From assembly GCF_048323695.1 (NCBI RefSeq), contig NZ_JBLWFT010000004.1, positions 193,680 through 257,679 of the forward strand: a stretch of 64,000 bases of DNA, written 5' to 3'. This DNA comes from Aquisalimonas sp007126095 (GTDB lineage: Bacteria > Pseudomonadota > Gammaproteobacteria > Nitrococcales > Aquisalimonadaceae). The notes beneath the pieces were generated by a model that worked only from the letters and a program-made list of their open reading frames with translations, was not told where the DNA came from and did not search any database. Positions 35,239 to 44,746 of this stretch are shown piece by piece (position 1 is the first letter of the stretch; each line of letters opens with the position of its first letter). Position numbers and translations under genes: made by a program.

Positions 35239-35769
35239 CTACAGGTGTTCCCGGATCACGGGCTCGATGTCTTCCCGCTCCACTTCCCGGTTGAAGCGGT
35301 GCACGATGGCGCCGTCGCGGTCGATCAGCACAGTATAGGGAAGCGTGCCGAGTTCGTTGCCGTAGGCTTCATTGATGTTCATGGCGTTCTGCACGCCGTA
35401 GAAACTCGGGTAGTTCATCTCCAGCTCGTCGTAGAACGACAGGGCGTCATCGCGATCATCGATGGCGACGCCGATGAACTGGACGCCTTGGTCACCGTAG
35501 TCATCCTGCAGTGCGGTGAACACCGGAATTTCCTTGACGCACGGCGGGCACCAGGTGGCCCAGAAATTGAGTACGATCAGGTCACCATCCCATTCGCTGA
35601 TGCTGCGTTCCTCGTCGTTCTGCAGGTCCGGGAGGGTGAAGTTGGGCCGCAGCTCCGGCTGAAACCACGTCTGCCAGGCGGCCAGACCGCCAAGGGCGGC
35701 GCCAAGGCCGATGACCACCGCCAGGATCGGGGCCACCCGGCGTCGTTGCTTCCGGGGCTGTTCGGACAT
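35239..35769 (-). CDS. TlpA-family periplasmic thioredoxin
   Basis: A 176-residue membrane-anchored thioredoxin-fold protein: one N-terminal helix (VAPILAVVIGLGAALGGLAAW), then an AhpC/TSA-like domain with the redox motif FWATWCPPCVKEIPVF and the cis-Pro region GTLPYTVLIDRDG. It starts four bases after dsbD ends, so DsbD probably keeps it reduced. Such reductants serve cytochrome c maturation or copper-centre assembly; the actual client is unknown. Confidence 0.92.
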   Translation of the reverse strand: MSEQPRKQRRRVAPILAVVIGLGAALGGLAAWQTWFQPELRPNFTLPDLQNDEERSISEWDGDLIVLNFWATWCPPCVKEIPVFTALQDDYGDQGVQFIGVAIDDRDDALSFYDELEMNYPSFYGVQNAMNINEAYGNELGTLPYTVLIDRDGAIVHRFNREVEREDIEPVIREHL

Positions 35770-35773
35770 GTGA

Positions 35774-37603
35774 TCAGATTCCCGTATTGCTGGTGGAGGC
35801 GCCGTAGGCGGTCTTCAGGCGTTGCACGAATTCCTCTGGCGGCACGAAGCCGACGATGCGCTGGTCGCGCCGTTCCTCGCCGTCGGCACCATAGAACATC
35901 ACGGCCGGCGGCAGGAAGACGTCCAGGGCCTGGAGCAGTTCCCGGTGGTCGTTGTTCATGGCGGTGACGTCGACGCGCAGCAACTGCTTGTCCTCCAGGG
36001 CCGCCACCACCTCCGGCGCCGGGAAGGTGCGCTCCTCCAGTTGCACGCAGTACACGCACCAGTCGGCGTAGAAATCCACCACCGTGCCCTGGCCGCGATC
36101 GGCCGCTTCGGCGATGGCGGCCTGCAGCCCACCGAGACTGTCCACGTCGCGGAACTGACCCGCGGCGGTCTCCCCCGCGGACGGCGCTCCCTGGGCGAGC
36201 GGCTCGAGTGGCTGCCAGAAGCGCGAGCCGCCGGAGGCGGCGCCGAGGAGTAGTGCCACGCTCCAGATGATGAGCAGTACACCCGCGAACTGGCGACCGC
36301 GGTTGAGCAGGCCCGGTGCGCCAGTGGCCCGGTCCAGCACGCCGAGCCAGATGGCCACACCCACCAGCAGCACGCCCCAGAGGCCGAGCGTGACGGGGCC
36401 GGGGATGAAGCGGTCGATCATCCACAGCGCCACGGCCAGGAAGATCACGCCGAAGACCTGCTTCACCCGCACCATCCAGGCGCCGGAGCGTGGCAGCCAT
36501 TTGCCGAGGGCGGTCCCGACCAGCAGCAGCGGTACACCCATGCCGTTACCCATGGCGAACAGTGCCAGCCCGCCGATCAGGGCGTCGCCGGTATTGCTGA
36601 TGAAGACCAGCGCCGCGATCAACGCTGGCCCGGAGCAGGCGCCGACGATGAGTGACGACAGCACGCCCATTATGCCGGCGCCGATGAAGCTGCCGCCGCG
36701 CTGGCGGCGCGATAGCGCGTCCAGACGGGTCTGGAGCCCGGCCGGCACGCGGATGTCGTAGAGGCCGAACATGGCCAGTGCGAGCAGCACGAACAGCGCC
36801 GCGAAGCTTCCCAGCACCCAGGGGCTCTGCAGGTCCGCCTGGATGGCGGCGCCCGTCATGCCGGCCACGGCGCCCGCGATGGCGTAGGTGATTGCCGTGG
36901 CCTGAATGAACACGAACGACAGCCAGAATCCGCGCCGGCCGGTGCGCCGTTCGCCTTCGCCGGCGATGATGCCGGAGAGGATGGGGATGAGCGGATACAT
37001 GCAGGCGGTGAACGCCAGCAGCAGACCGGCAGCGAAGAAGCCGCCGAGGATCAGGAGCAGGTTGCCCCCGGCCAGCAGCTGCGTCAGCGGGTCGCCGCCG
37101 CCGGCAGGCGGTCCGCCGCCACCGGCACCTGCGCCGAAACCGGCGTCGCTCACGCCCCCGGCCAGGGAGAAGTCGCTGGTCAGGGGCGGGTAGCACACGC
37201 CCGTCTTCTCGTTACAACCCTGGTAGTGGGCGGTAAACGTGAGCGACTCACCGGCCGGGCGCTCGAGCTGGATGTAGACTTCCACCGGCTCGTGGTAGAC
37301 CTCCATGCGCCCGAAGTTGGGGTCGTCAATGACGTCCCCCTCGGGGAGTTCGAATCCGGTGATGGCGTTTTCGTCGCCCGCCACTTCGAAGTCGAAACGG
37401 TCCTTGTAGAGGTAGTAATCCTCCACCGTGTCCCAGCGCGCGACGATCACGTCTTCGGCCACCAGTTCGGCGGAGAAGGGGAAGGCCTGCTCCGGCGGCA
37501 GCAGCTCGTCGCTGCCGCCGAACAGGCTGCTTAGCCCGGCGTGCCCCGCAGCGGGCACGACTGCGAGGATGAGTAGCAACCAGGTGAACAGTATCCGTTT
37601 CAT
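35774..37603 (-). CDS. dsbD: thiol:disulfide interchange protein DsbD
   Basis: A 609-residue DsbD with all three modules. A signal peptide (MKRILFTWLLLILAVVPAAGHA) leads to the periplasmic alpha domain (about 25-145, active Cys in QGCNEKTGVCYPPL). The eight-helix beta domain (about 180-440) has Cys in LAFTACMYPLIPILSG and VGACSGPALIAAL. The C-terminal thioredoxin-like gamma domain carries ADWCVYCVQLE. It moves reducing power from cytoplasmic thioredoxin to the periplasm. The start at 37603 has AGGA nearby and begins directly at the signal peptide. Confidence 0.95.
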   Translation of the reverse strand: MKRILFTWLLLILAVVPAAGHAGLSSLFGGSDELLPPEQAFPFSAELVAEDVIVARWDTVEDYYLYKDRFDFEVAGDENAITGFELPEGDVIDDPNFGRMEVYHEPVEVYIQLERPAGESLTFTAHYQGCNEKTGVCYPPLTSDFSLAGGVSDAGFGAGAGGGGPPAGGGDPLTQLLAGGNLLLILGGFFAAGLLLAFTACMYPLIPILSGIIAGEGERRTGRRGFWLSFVFIQATAITYAIAGAVAGMTGAAIQADLQSPWVLGSFAALFVLLALAMFGLYDIRVPAGLQTRLDALSRRQRGGSFIGAGIMGVLSSLIVGACSGPALIAALVFISNTGDALIGGLALFAMGNGMGVPLLLVGTALGKWLPRSGAWMVRVKQVFGVIFLAVALWMIDRFIPGPVTLGLWGVLLVGVAIWLGVLDRATGAPGLLNRGRQFAGVLLIIWSVALLLGAASGGSRFWQPLEPLAQGAPSAGETAAGQFRDVDSLGGLQAAIAEAADRGQGTVVDFYADWCVYCVQLEERTFPAPEVVAALEDKQLLRVDVTAMNNDHRELLQALDVFLPPAVMFYGADGEERRDQRIVGFVPPEEFVQRLKTAYGASTSNTGI

Positions 37604-37649
37604 CGATTCCTGCCAGGGATCCATGCGCGCACGTCGGGATTGTTGGTAT

Positions 37650-37994
37650 TTACTCCGCGGGTGGCTGCTGGCGCCCATCCGTCTGGTAGGTCACCCAGGC
37701 CAGGTAATCATTCAGCCCCCGCGTCACAGGGACCGCGATGATCTCGGGAAGTTCGTCCGGGTGCAAGCGCAGAATGGTCTCTTCCAGCCGCCGCCAGGCC
37801 ACCCGGGTGGTTTTCATGATTAGCAGCGTCTCCGGATCGCGGTGGACTTCGCCCTTCCAGGCGTAAACCGACGTCAGGCCGGGCACGATATTGGCGCAGG
37901 CCACGTGGCCGTCACCCACCAGCGTCTCCGCGATTTCGCCCGCCACCTCCGGGTTCGGGCAGGTGCAGAAAGCCATAAGATGCTCGCTGTCCAT
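37650..37994 (-). CDS. cutA: CutA1 divalent-cation tolerance protein
   Basis: A 114-residue trimeric CutA-family protein: the AFCTCPNPEVAGEIAETLVGDGHVACANIVPGLTSVYAWKGEV core and the MKTTRVAWRRLEETILRLHPDELPEIIAVPVTRGLNDYLAWV half are both complete. GGAGG precedes the ATG at good spacing. It is upstream of dsbD on the same strand, as in E. coli and many pseudomonads. Copper tolerance is the historical role; the biochemical function remains unclear. Confidence 0.95.
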   Translation of the reverse strand: MDSEHLMAFCTCPNPEVAGEIAETLVGDGHVACANIVPGLTSVYAWKGEVHRDPETLLIMKTTRVAWRRLEETILRLHPDELPEIIAVPVTRGLNDYLAWVTYQTDGRQQPPAE

Positions 37995-38085
37995 GATCTT
38001 GCCTCCACGGTCTCGAAACAGGGCCTTTGAATTGTATCAGTACCGCCCCCACATCACGGGCGTCGGCGCCGCGATACCGCGGCTC

Positions 38086-38113
38086 TTGACTGATTGCGAA
38101 CCGGAATTATCAT
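38086..38113 (+). promoter_or_regulatory. sigma-70 promoter of groES-groEL
   Basis: -35 TTGACT (38086-38091), a 16-base spacer, and -10 TATCAT (38108-38113). The -10 abuts the CIRCE element, so HrcA would cover the start point. No sigma-32-like sequence was evident to me. Confidence 0.75.
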
Positions 38114-38139
38114 TAGCACTCACAAGCAGCGAGTGCTAA
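38113..38139. promoter_or_regulatory. CIRCE element (HrcA operator)
   Basis: A perfect inverted repeat TTAGCACTC-N9-GAGTGCTAA, identical to the canonical CIRCE consensus, 59 bases before groES. HrcA binding here would repress groESL at normal temperature and release it on heat shock. hrcA itself is not in the window. Confidence 0.97.
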
Positions 38140-38198
38140 CAACACTTTGGTAAGGCAATCGGGCCCAGTGCCCGTCAACGCATTAGGAGAACTATCCG

Positions 38199-38489
38199 AT
38201 GAATATCCGTCCTTTGCATGATCGCGTGATCATCAAGCGTATGGAAGAAGAGCGCACCACGCCGGGTGGCATCGTGATCCCCGACAGCGCCGCCGAGAAG
38301 CCCATCAAGGGCGAGATCGTGGCCGTCGGCAAGGGCAAGGTCCAGGAAAACGGTGAAGTCCGCCCGCTGGACGTGAAGGTCGGCGACAAGGTTCTGTTCG
38401 GCAAGTTTGCCGGCACCGAGGTGAAGGTCGAAGGCGAAGACGTGCTGGTCATGCGTGAAGAAGACGTCATGGCCGTCATCGAAGGCTGA
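38199..38489 (+). CDS. groES: co-chaperonin GroES
   Basis: A 96-residue Hsp10: MNIRPLHDRVIIKRMEEERTTPGGIVIPD carries the mobile loop that docks on GroEL; the GEIVAVGKGKV and DKVLFGKFAGTEVKVEGEDVLVMREEDVMAVIEG blocks complete the beta-barrel. It forms the heptameric lid of GroEL. AGGAGA precedes the ATG. It is followed by groEL after 55 bases in the same operon, under CIRCE control. Confidence 0.98.
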   Translation: MNIRPLHDRVIIKRMEEERTTPGGIVIPDSAAEKPIKGEIVAVGKGKVQENGEVRPLDVKVGDKVLFGKFAGTEVKVEGEDVLVMREEDVMAVIEG

Positions 38490-38544
38490 TCGCCTCCCGG
38501 CACCCGCTTAACCGACTATCGAATTGCAAGAGGAATAACGAATC

Positions 38545-40197
<1,653 letters not shown>

Positions 40198-40225
40198 GCC
40201 GTCCGGCGTCCAACGCCTTTTCCGG

Positions 40226-40266
40226 AAGCCCCGCGCCGATCACCGGTGCGGGGCTTCTTTCGTTTT
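40226..40266 (+). terminator. rho-independent terminator of groESL
   Basis: A 9-bp stem (AAGCCCCGC / GCGGGGCTT) with a 13-base loop, followed by the T-rich CTTTCGTTTT, starting 29 bases after the groEL stop. It separates groESL from the T6SS cargo cassette. Confidence 0.88.
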
Positions 40267-40397
40267 ACCGCCATGGGCTTGCCCTTCCGCCGCCGGCGCG
40301 GCATGCTTGTCCACTTACCGGCCGCGAGTGCCGGTTGCACATCAATTCGGATCAACCGACAGGGACTTGTCCGGTTCGCGACCAGGGAGGGGTTGCC

Positions 40398-40826
40398 ATG
40401 CCCGCTTTTGCTCACGTACGTGCCCGCCAGACCGCCGATCATGCAAGTGCGGCCTTCATCGCGCGCGTCCACGCCGCTGATGGTGCTGAGGTGTTCGTTG
40501 TCGCCGAGGATGACCCCACCGAACGTCTTCCCGTGATGGATCGTGTGCCCGAGGTTGGCACGCTCCACGACGGCGACCGTGTCGTCGCCTGTCCCGTCCG
40601 TGGCGGAGCGGTCATCACGCTCTCGCTCACCCGTTCCCCGGAAGGTGCCCGGCGCTTGCCGGATGGCCGGCTGCTGGTTCAGGCGGCAGAGGGAGTGGTG
40701 CTGCAGGCCGGAGAGGCGCGCATTGAGCTGCAGCCCGATGGGAGGTTGCTGATCCACGGGCGCAACGTGGAGCATCGGGCCGAACAGGCCCTGGCTCTGC
40801 AGGCCAGCCTCGTCGAGATCAACTGA
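40398..40826 (+). CDS. DUF6484-like protein, first gene of a T6SS cargo cassette
   Basis: A 142-residue protein. The middle (residues about 30-80) has the AEVFVVAEDDP..ERLPVMDRVPEVGTLHDGDRVVACPV pattern of small beta-rich proteins found at the head of T6SS cargo loci, and the C-terminus repeats short beta turns (LPDGRLLVQA, LQPDGRLLIHG) resembling a VgrG-type beta-spike tip. GGGAGGGG precedes the ATG. The DUF6484 name comes from recalled gene-order patterns plus this pattern, so it is moderately certain. It may act as an adaptor between spike and cargo (inference). Confidence 0.6.
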   Translation: MPAFAHVRARQTADHASAAFIARVHAADGAEVFVVAEDDPTERLPVMDRVPEVGTLHDGDRVVACPVRGGAVITLSLTRSPEGARRLPDGRLLVQAAEGVVLQAGEARIELQPDGRLLIHGRNVEHRAEQALALQASLVEIN

Positions 40827-40836
40827 GGCTGCCGTC

Positions 40837-42048
40837 GTGGCGGTGCGCCTGCTTGCAGCTCACCAGAGTGCGCTGAGCCGGCTGTACCGGCAGCGTGCGT
40901 CCATGAGCACGCGCGATTTCGTGCCGGGTGCCGAACTTGCGCGGCTGGACCAGCGCCTGATCGGGCATATCCATGCCTGCGCTCAGGCGGCGGAGCCGCT
41001 TCCGGATGACATCCCCGGCGATCCCGCCGAGGCGTTTGCCGCCGCGTCTGCGGCGTTGCGCAACGACACTCGGGCCGCCATGGAGTGGCTGGCCCCGGCA
41101 CTGGAAGAGGCAGAGGGCGATCAGTGCCAGGGTCTGGTGGAGGCTGTCGCGTTAACGACACCGCCCTTCGGCTGGTGCCGGGTGCTGAGTGCCTACCACC
41201 GATACCCGGGCGCCCGTACTCCGCTGCTGGATGCGTTTTACCTTGCTGCCGCGCGCGTGCCGGACGCCCTCCTGAATGAGGCCCTGGAATCGCCGGAGCA
41301 GCAGGCCGCAGCCCTGCGCTGTGCCTCCATCCAACACAACTGGCCGGCGGCGCGATTCCGGCCCCGGTACCGAAGCGACCTCACCGATCCGGCCACACTG
41401 CCTGCCCTCCGCGCCGGCCTGCTCCGTGACGATCCCGAGGCCGCGGATGCCCTGCTGTCACTGCTCGACGGAGCCATTCCCCTTGAGGCGACGACGGACG
41501 CGCTGCGCCTGAACGCGCTCCTTTGCCCGGACCACCTCTCGGACGTCGTCTGGCGTGCGGCGGATGAAACCCCGGAGACCGGCCTCTGGCTGCTCGCGCT
41601 GAGCGGACGGCGGGACGCCGCGGAGCGGATCCTGCAGGCGCTCCGGGATGCCCGGGCGCCGGAATCTGCCGCCGCCGCGTGGCGTTGGCTGACCGCCCAG
41701 GCGCTCCCGCTCCGCGACCGGCTGCAGGTGGTCAATGACCCTGGCCGGGCCGCGGCCGGCGGCCCCGTCCCTGACGCTGCAGTCGCAAGGCAGTGGTGGG
41801 ACGCCAACGCGCCGGGTTGGGATCCGGCCGGGCGGCGCATCCTCGATGGTCCCGCCGATCCGGAGCGGGTGGCGACGCTGGCAACGCGTTGGGCGGGCCG
41901 TGCCGGCGACGCCCTGATGGATCTGGCGGCTCTGCGGGAGCGCAGCCAGTACGTCACCGGTGGTTGGTTTCATCGGCGGGGTGAGCCGGGGCCGGTGTTG
42001 CCGGAGTCGCAAGAGGAGGAGGTGGCTGATGCTGCAGTTGGCCAATGA
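40837..42048 (+). CDS. TIGR02270-like HEAT-repeat protein, T6SS-associated
   Basis: A 403-residue, Ala/Leu/Arg-rich helical protein. Repeating helix pairs (residues about 100-330, for example ALLNEALESPEQQAAALRCASIQHNWPAARFRPRYRSDL) and the end RVATLATRWAGRAGDALMDLAALRERSQYVTGGWFHRR match the TIGR02270 family that recurs beside DUF2169 and PAAR-like genes. It starts at GTG 40837, ten bases after the previous gene, and its 3' end overlaps the DUF2169 gene by 20 bases. It is probably a scaffold or adaptor; the biochemical role is unknown. Confidence 0.65.
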   Translation: MAVRLLAAHQSALSRLYRQRASMSTRDFVPGAELARLDQRLIGHIHACAQAAEPLPDDIPGDPAEAFAAASAALRNDTRAAMEWLAPALEEAEGDQCQGLVEAVALTTPPFGWCRVLSAYHRYPGARTPLLDAFYLAAARVPDALLNEALESPEQQAAALRCASIQHNWPAARFRPRYRSDLTDPATLPALRAGLLRDDPEAADALLSLLDGAIPLEATTDALRLNALLCPDHLSDVVWRAADETPETGLWLLALSGRRDAAERILQALRDARAPESAAAAWRWLTAQALPLRDRLQVVNDPGRAAAGGPVPDAAVARQWWDANAPGWDPAGRRILDGPADPERVATLATRWAGRAGDALMDLAALRERSQYVTGGWFHRRGEPGPVLPESQEEEVADAAVGQ

Positions 42049-43087
42049 GTCGCCGTACGCGGCAAGCCTGGCGACGGGCTGGGCCCTGAACGGCGCGCCG
42101 CAGTGGACGCTGACGGTCAAGGCCACGTACCGGTTCAGTCTCACTGGCGAGGTTACGCTCCATGACGAGCAGCCGGAGGTGGTCGAAGGTGACCAGTACC
42201 GCGGCAAGCCCGCGGAGAGCAGTCTCGAAGCCGCGTGGGAATCGGTGCCCCACAAGGCGGGCGGCGAACTCTACCTGTTCGGCACCGCCCATCCGGGTCA
42301 GCCCGGTGCCAATGGGGTCCAGGTGCGGGTGCAGATTGACCGTGACCGAGCCCAGGCCTGGGAGAAGCGGTTGGTGGCCGTGGGGCCGTCGCGCTGGGAG
42401 CGGGGTGCGCTCGGTTACTACCGCACACCACTGGAGCCCATGGAGCCGGTGCCGCTGTGCTACGAAATGGCCTTTGGTGGCCACGATCCGCGCACAGCCG
42501 GCGAGGAACGGCGTAATCCCGTGGGGCGGGGGTTCAACTCCGGGCAGTGGCGTCTCCACGACACGCGTCTGCCGCTCATTGAGCGGCCGGACCGGTTCAT
42601 GAGCGCACCAAGGCAGCGGATGGTCCCCATCGGCCTGGGGCCGTTGGCGCCCCACTGGGATCCGCGCCGGCGGGAGGCTGGCAATGTCTCCGAGGCGCGG
42701 CTCGAGGCCGGTGGCTGCCCCTACGGCTCGAAGACACTGCCCACGGTTCACAACGCCGCGCCACCGGATCAGCGCTTCGACAAGCCGTTCAGCGGGGGTG
42801 AGCGGGTGACCCTGGAGGGGCTGTTTCCGGAGCATGGCGACCCGGTGCGGGTCACGCTCCCGCCGCTGCAGCCGGTGGTCTGGCTGCACGAGACCCACCG
42901 CATGCCCCTGCGCGGCGCGTGCGACACGCTGATCGTCGACAGCGACGCCATGGTGTTTCACCTGCTGTACCGGTGTGTCATCCCGTGGGAGATCGACGCC
43001 AGGCGTCGCGGCTACGTTGTGCTTCCGCCGGTGCCGGGCCCGCCGGAGACAACGTCAGCCGATAGCGACCAGGAGGCGCCCGCATGA
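42029..43087 (+). CDS. DUF2169 protein, probable T6SS effector adaptor/chaperone
   Basis: A 352-residue protein matching DUF2169 (PF09937): an N-terminal LQLANESPYAASLATGWALNGAPQWTLTVKATYRF, the YEMAFGGHDPR core, NPVGRGF, and the C-terminal Leu/Arg-rich DTLIVDSDAMVFHLLYRCVIPW. In Agrobacterium a DUF2169 protein is required to load a DUF4150-PAAR-like cargo. Here the PAAR-like and effector genes follow within about 1.2 kb, supporting the same role. AAGAGGAGGAGG precedes the ATG at 42029. Confidence 0.88.
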   Translation: MLQLANESPYAASLATGWALNGAPQWTLTVKATYRFSLTGEVTLHDEQPEVVEGDQYRGKPAESSLEAAWESVPHKAGGELYLFGTAHPGQPGANGVQVRVQIDRDRAQAWEKRLVAVGPSRWERGALGYYRTPLEPMEPVPLCYEMAFGGHDPRTAGEERRNPVGRGFNSGQWRLHDTRLPLIERPDRFMSAPRQRMVPIGLGPLAPHWDPRRREAGNVSEARLEAGGCPYGSKTLPTVHNAAPPDQRFDKPFSGGERVTLEGLFPEHGDPVRVTLPPLQPVVWLHETHRMPLRGACDTLIVDSDAMVFHLLYRCVIPWEIDARRRGYVVLPPVPGPPETTSADSDQEAPA

Positions 43088-44193
43088 CCGCCCCCTCCCG
43101 TCACATCGCCGTGACCGGCGCCGGTGTGGAATGCGCCACCGGCGACCGGCCCGGAGCCCTGCTGGGTGCGCTACTTGCCGGCGTGCGGGCCGTCCGTCCA
43201 CGGGACGAACTGGCGCAGACCGATCCGGTGACCCGAGAACTGGCGGCACCCGTCCTGGCACCGGTGGATCCGGAAGCGGCCATCGGGCACGTGGATGCCG
43301 ACACCGTCGGCAACATGCTCGTCGCCGCGATCCAGCGGGCGATGGAGGGCGCCGACACGGCGGTCGACCGGGTTCTGCTCGTGCTCCCCGCCAGTGATGC
43401 CGCCTGTGCCCGGCGGTTGCCGCAGCACGCTGTGGTCAAACGGGTCGCGGCCGCGCAACCGTGGATGCACGATGTGGTGCTGGAGTGCACCACCCACCGT
43501 GAAGCGCCCGCCGCCCTGGCTGCGCTCTGGCAGGCGCTGGCCGAAGGGCGCTGCCGCTGTGCCCTGGTGGCCGGGGTCGACAGCCTGGCCAACCTGGAAT
43601 CCCTGACCGAGGCGCAGCGCGCAGGGCATGTCCGGACAACCGAGTTCCCGGACGGCTGGGCCCTGGGTGAAGCAGCCGCCTGCGTGCGGCTCGAGCAAGA
43701 TACCCGTGGCGCGGCCGAGATCCGTATGCATCAGCCCGTCGCCGGGCACGAGCCGCACCACGGGGCGGTCGGCCGGAACCACCTCCAGGGTCTGGGAGCG
43801 GCCGCCGGTGAGGCGCTGGACGCTGCCGGCCTGACGGGTGGGAAGCCGGATGCCGTCATCCTTGCCCGGGCGCAAGAGTCGCTGGCCGAGCTGGAGTGGT
43901 ATCACGCCCACAGCGGCCTGTGGCCTCAACGCCTCCCGGCGCGGCAACAGCTCGCCATGCGGCGGGGCGAGCTGGAGGCGCCACAACCAGACCCGGAGCC
44001 GCCCGTGGAGACGCTCCGGCCCGCGCTCACCCTGGGCGAGACCGGCGCCGCCGGGCTTCCGGTCGCGCTCGCCCTTGCGCACGCACGCTTTCAGCTTGAT
44101 CTCATGCCCGTCCGGCACTGCCTGGTGCTGGACGCCACCGCCGGGCCGGAGCGCCTGGCGGTCTGCCTGTCCACGCAGCAAACGAGCCACTGA
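43084..44193 (+). CDS. degenerate beta-ketoacyl-synthase-fold protein in T6SS cassette
   Basis: A 369-residue thiolase-fold protein beginning HIAVTGAGVECATGDRPGALLGALLAGV, like FabB/FabF. The nucleophile position is kept as Cys in LECTTHREA, with ALVAGVDSL following. However, the first catalytic His (HGT motif) is not visible, and the second (GHxxGAAG) is replaced by Glu in TLGETGAAG. Condensation activity is therefore unlikely. Such inactive synthase-like proteins are seen with DUF2169 and PAAR-like genes; their role is not established. It overlaps the DUF2169 stop by four bases. Confidence 0.75.
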   Translation: MTAPSRHIAVTGAGVECATGDRPGALLGALLAGVRAVRPRDELAQTDPVTRELAAPVLAPVDPEAAIGHVDADTVGNMLVAAIQRAMEGADTAVDRVLLVLPASDAACARRLPQHAVVKRVAAAQPWMHDVVLECTTHREAPAALAALWQALAEGRCRCALVAGVDSLANLESLTEAQRAGHVRTTEFPDGWALGEAAACVRLEQDTRGAAEIRMHQPVAGHEPHHGAVGRNHLQGLGAAAGEALDAAGLTGGKPDAVILARAQESLAELEWYHAHSGLWPQRLPARQQLAMRRGELEAPQPDPEPPVETLRPALTLGETGAAGLPVALALAHARFQLDLMPVRHCLVLDATAGPERLAVCLSTQQTSH

Positions 44194-44215
44194 ACACCAC
44201 CAGGGAGGGACCCCA

Positions 44216-44746
44216 ATGGCAACGGTACTCATCAACGGACGCACCGCCGTTCACGCCGCATCGGGTGGCACGCTCACGGCGCCGGACGTGTGCAAGACAC
44301 CGCCGAAGTGCAAGACGGACCTGTTTCAGAGCATTGCCACGTCGGCCGACGCCACGGCCACGGCGACCACCGTCATGGTCAACGGGCAACCCATGTGCCA
44401 CGCGGGATCGCTGTTTGCCCAGAGCACGGCCAATGAGCCCGGCAGTTGCGGCGGCGTGACCTCCGGCACCATCAAGGGGCCTGCCGAGTTCGTGACCTTC
44501 TCGCCGGACGTGCTCATCGAAGGCCAGCCGGCCGTGCGTCAGGGCGACTACATGGTCAGCAATTTCCACAACACACCACCAATTCCCCTGTCCCAGCCGG
44601 GTGGCCCGGTGCCGCCCGCAATCACGGCTGCTGCCGCGGACGCGCTGGAGCCTGAAGAGGGGCCGGTGCAGTTTCCGGTCGATGCGAGCAGCGCCTTTCA
44701 CTGGAGCGCCCGCGAGGTCGCGATCGTCGAGGAGGACGCGGAATGA
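44216..44746 (+). CDS. PAAR-like (DUF4150) T6SS tip protein
   Basis: A 176-residue protein of the DUF4150/PAAR-like family (PF13665): MATVLINGRTAVHAASGG, the CKTPPKCKTD and MCHAGSLF Cys/His residues, GSCGGVTSGTIKGPAEFVTFSPDVLIEGQPAVRQGD, and a Pro-rich tail (PIPLSQPGGPVPP). PAAR-like proteins cap the VgrG spike and carry cargo. AGGGAGG precedes the ATG, and its stop overlaps the effector start (ATGA), which argues that tip and effector are made together. Confidence 0.9.
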   Translation: MATVLINGRTAVHAASGGTLTAPDVCKTPPKCKTDLFQSIATSADATATATTVMVNGQPMCHAGSLFAQSTANEPGSCGGVTSGTIKGPAEFVTFSPDVLIEGQPAVRQGDYMVSNFHNTPPIPLSQPGGPVPPAITAAAADALEPEEGPVQFPVDASSAFHWSAREVAIVEEDAE

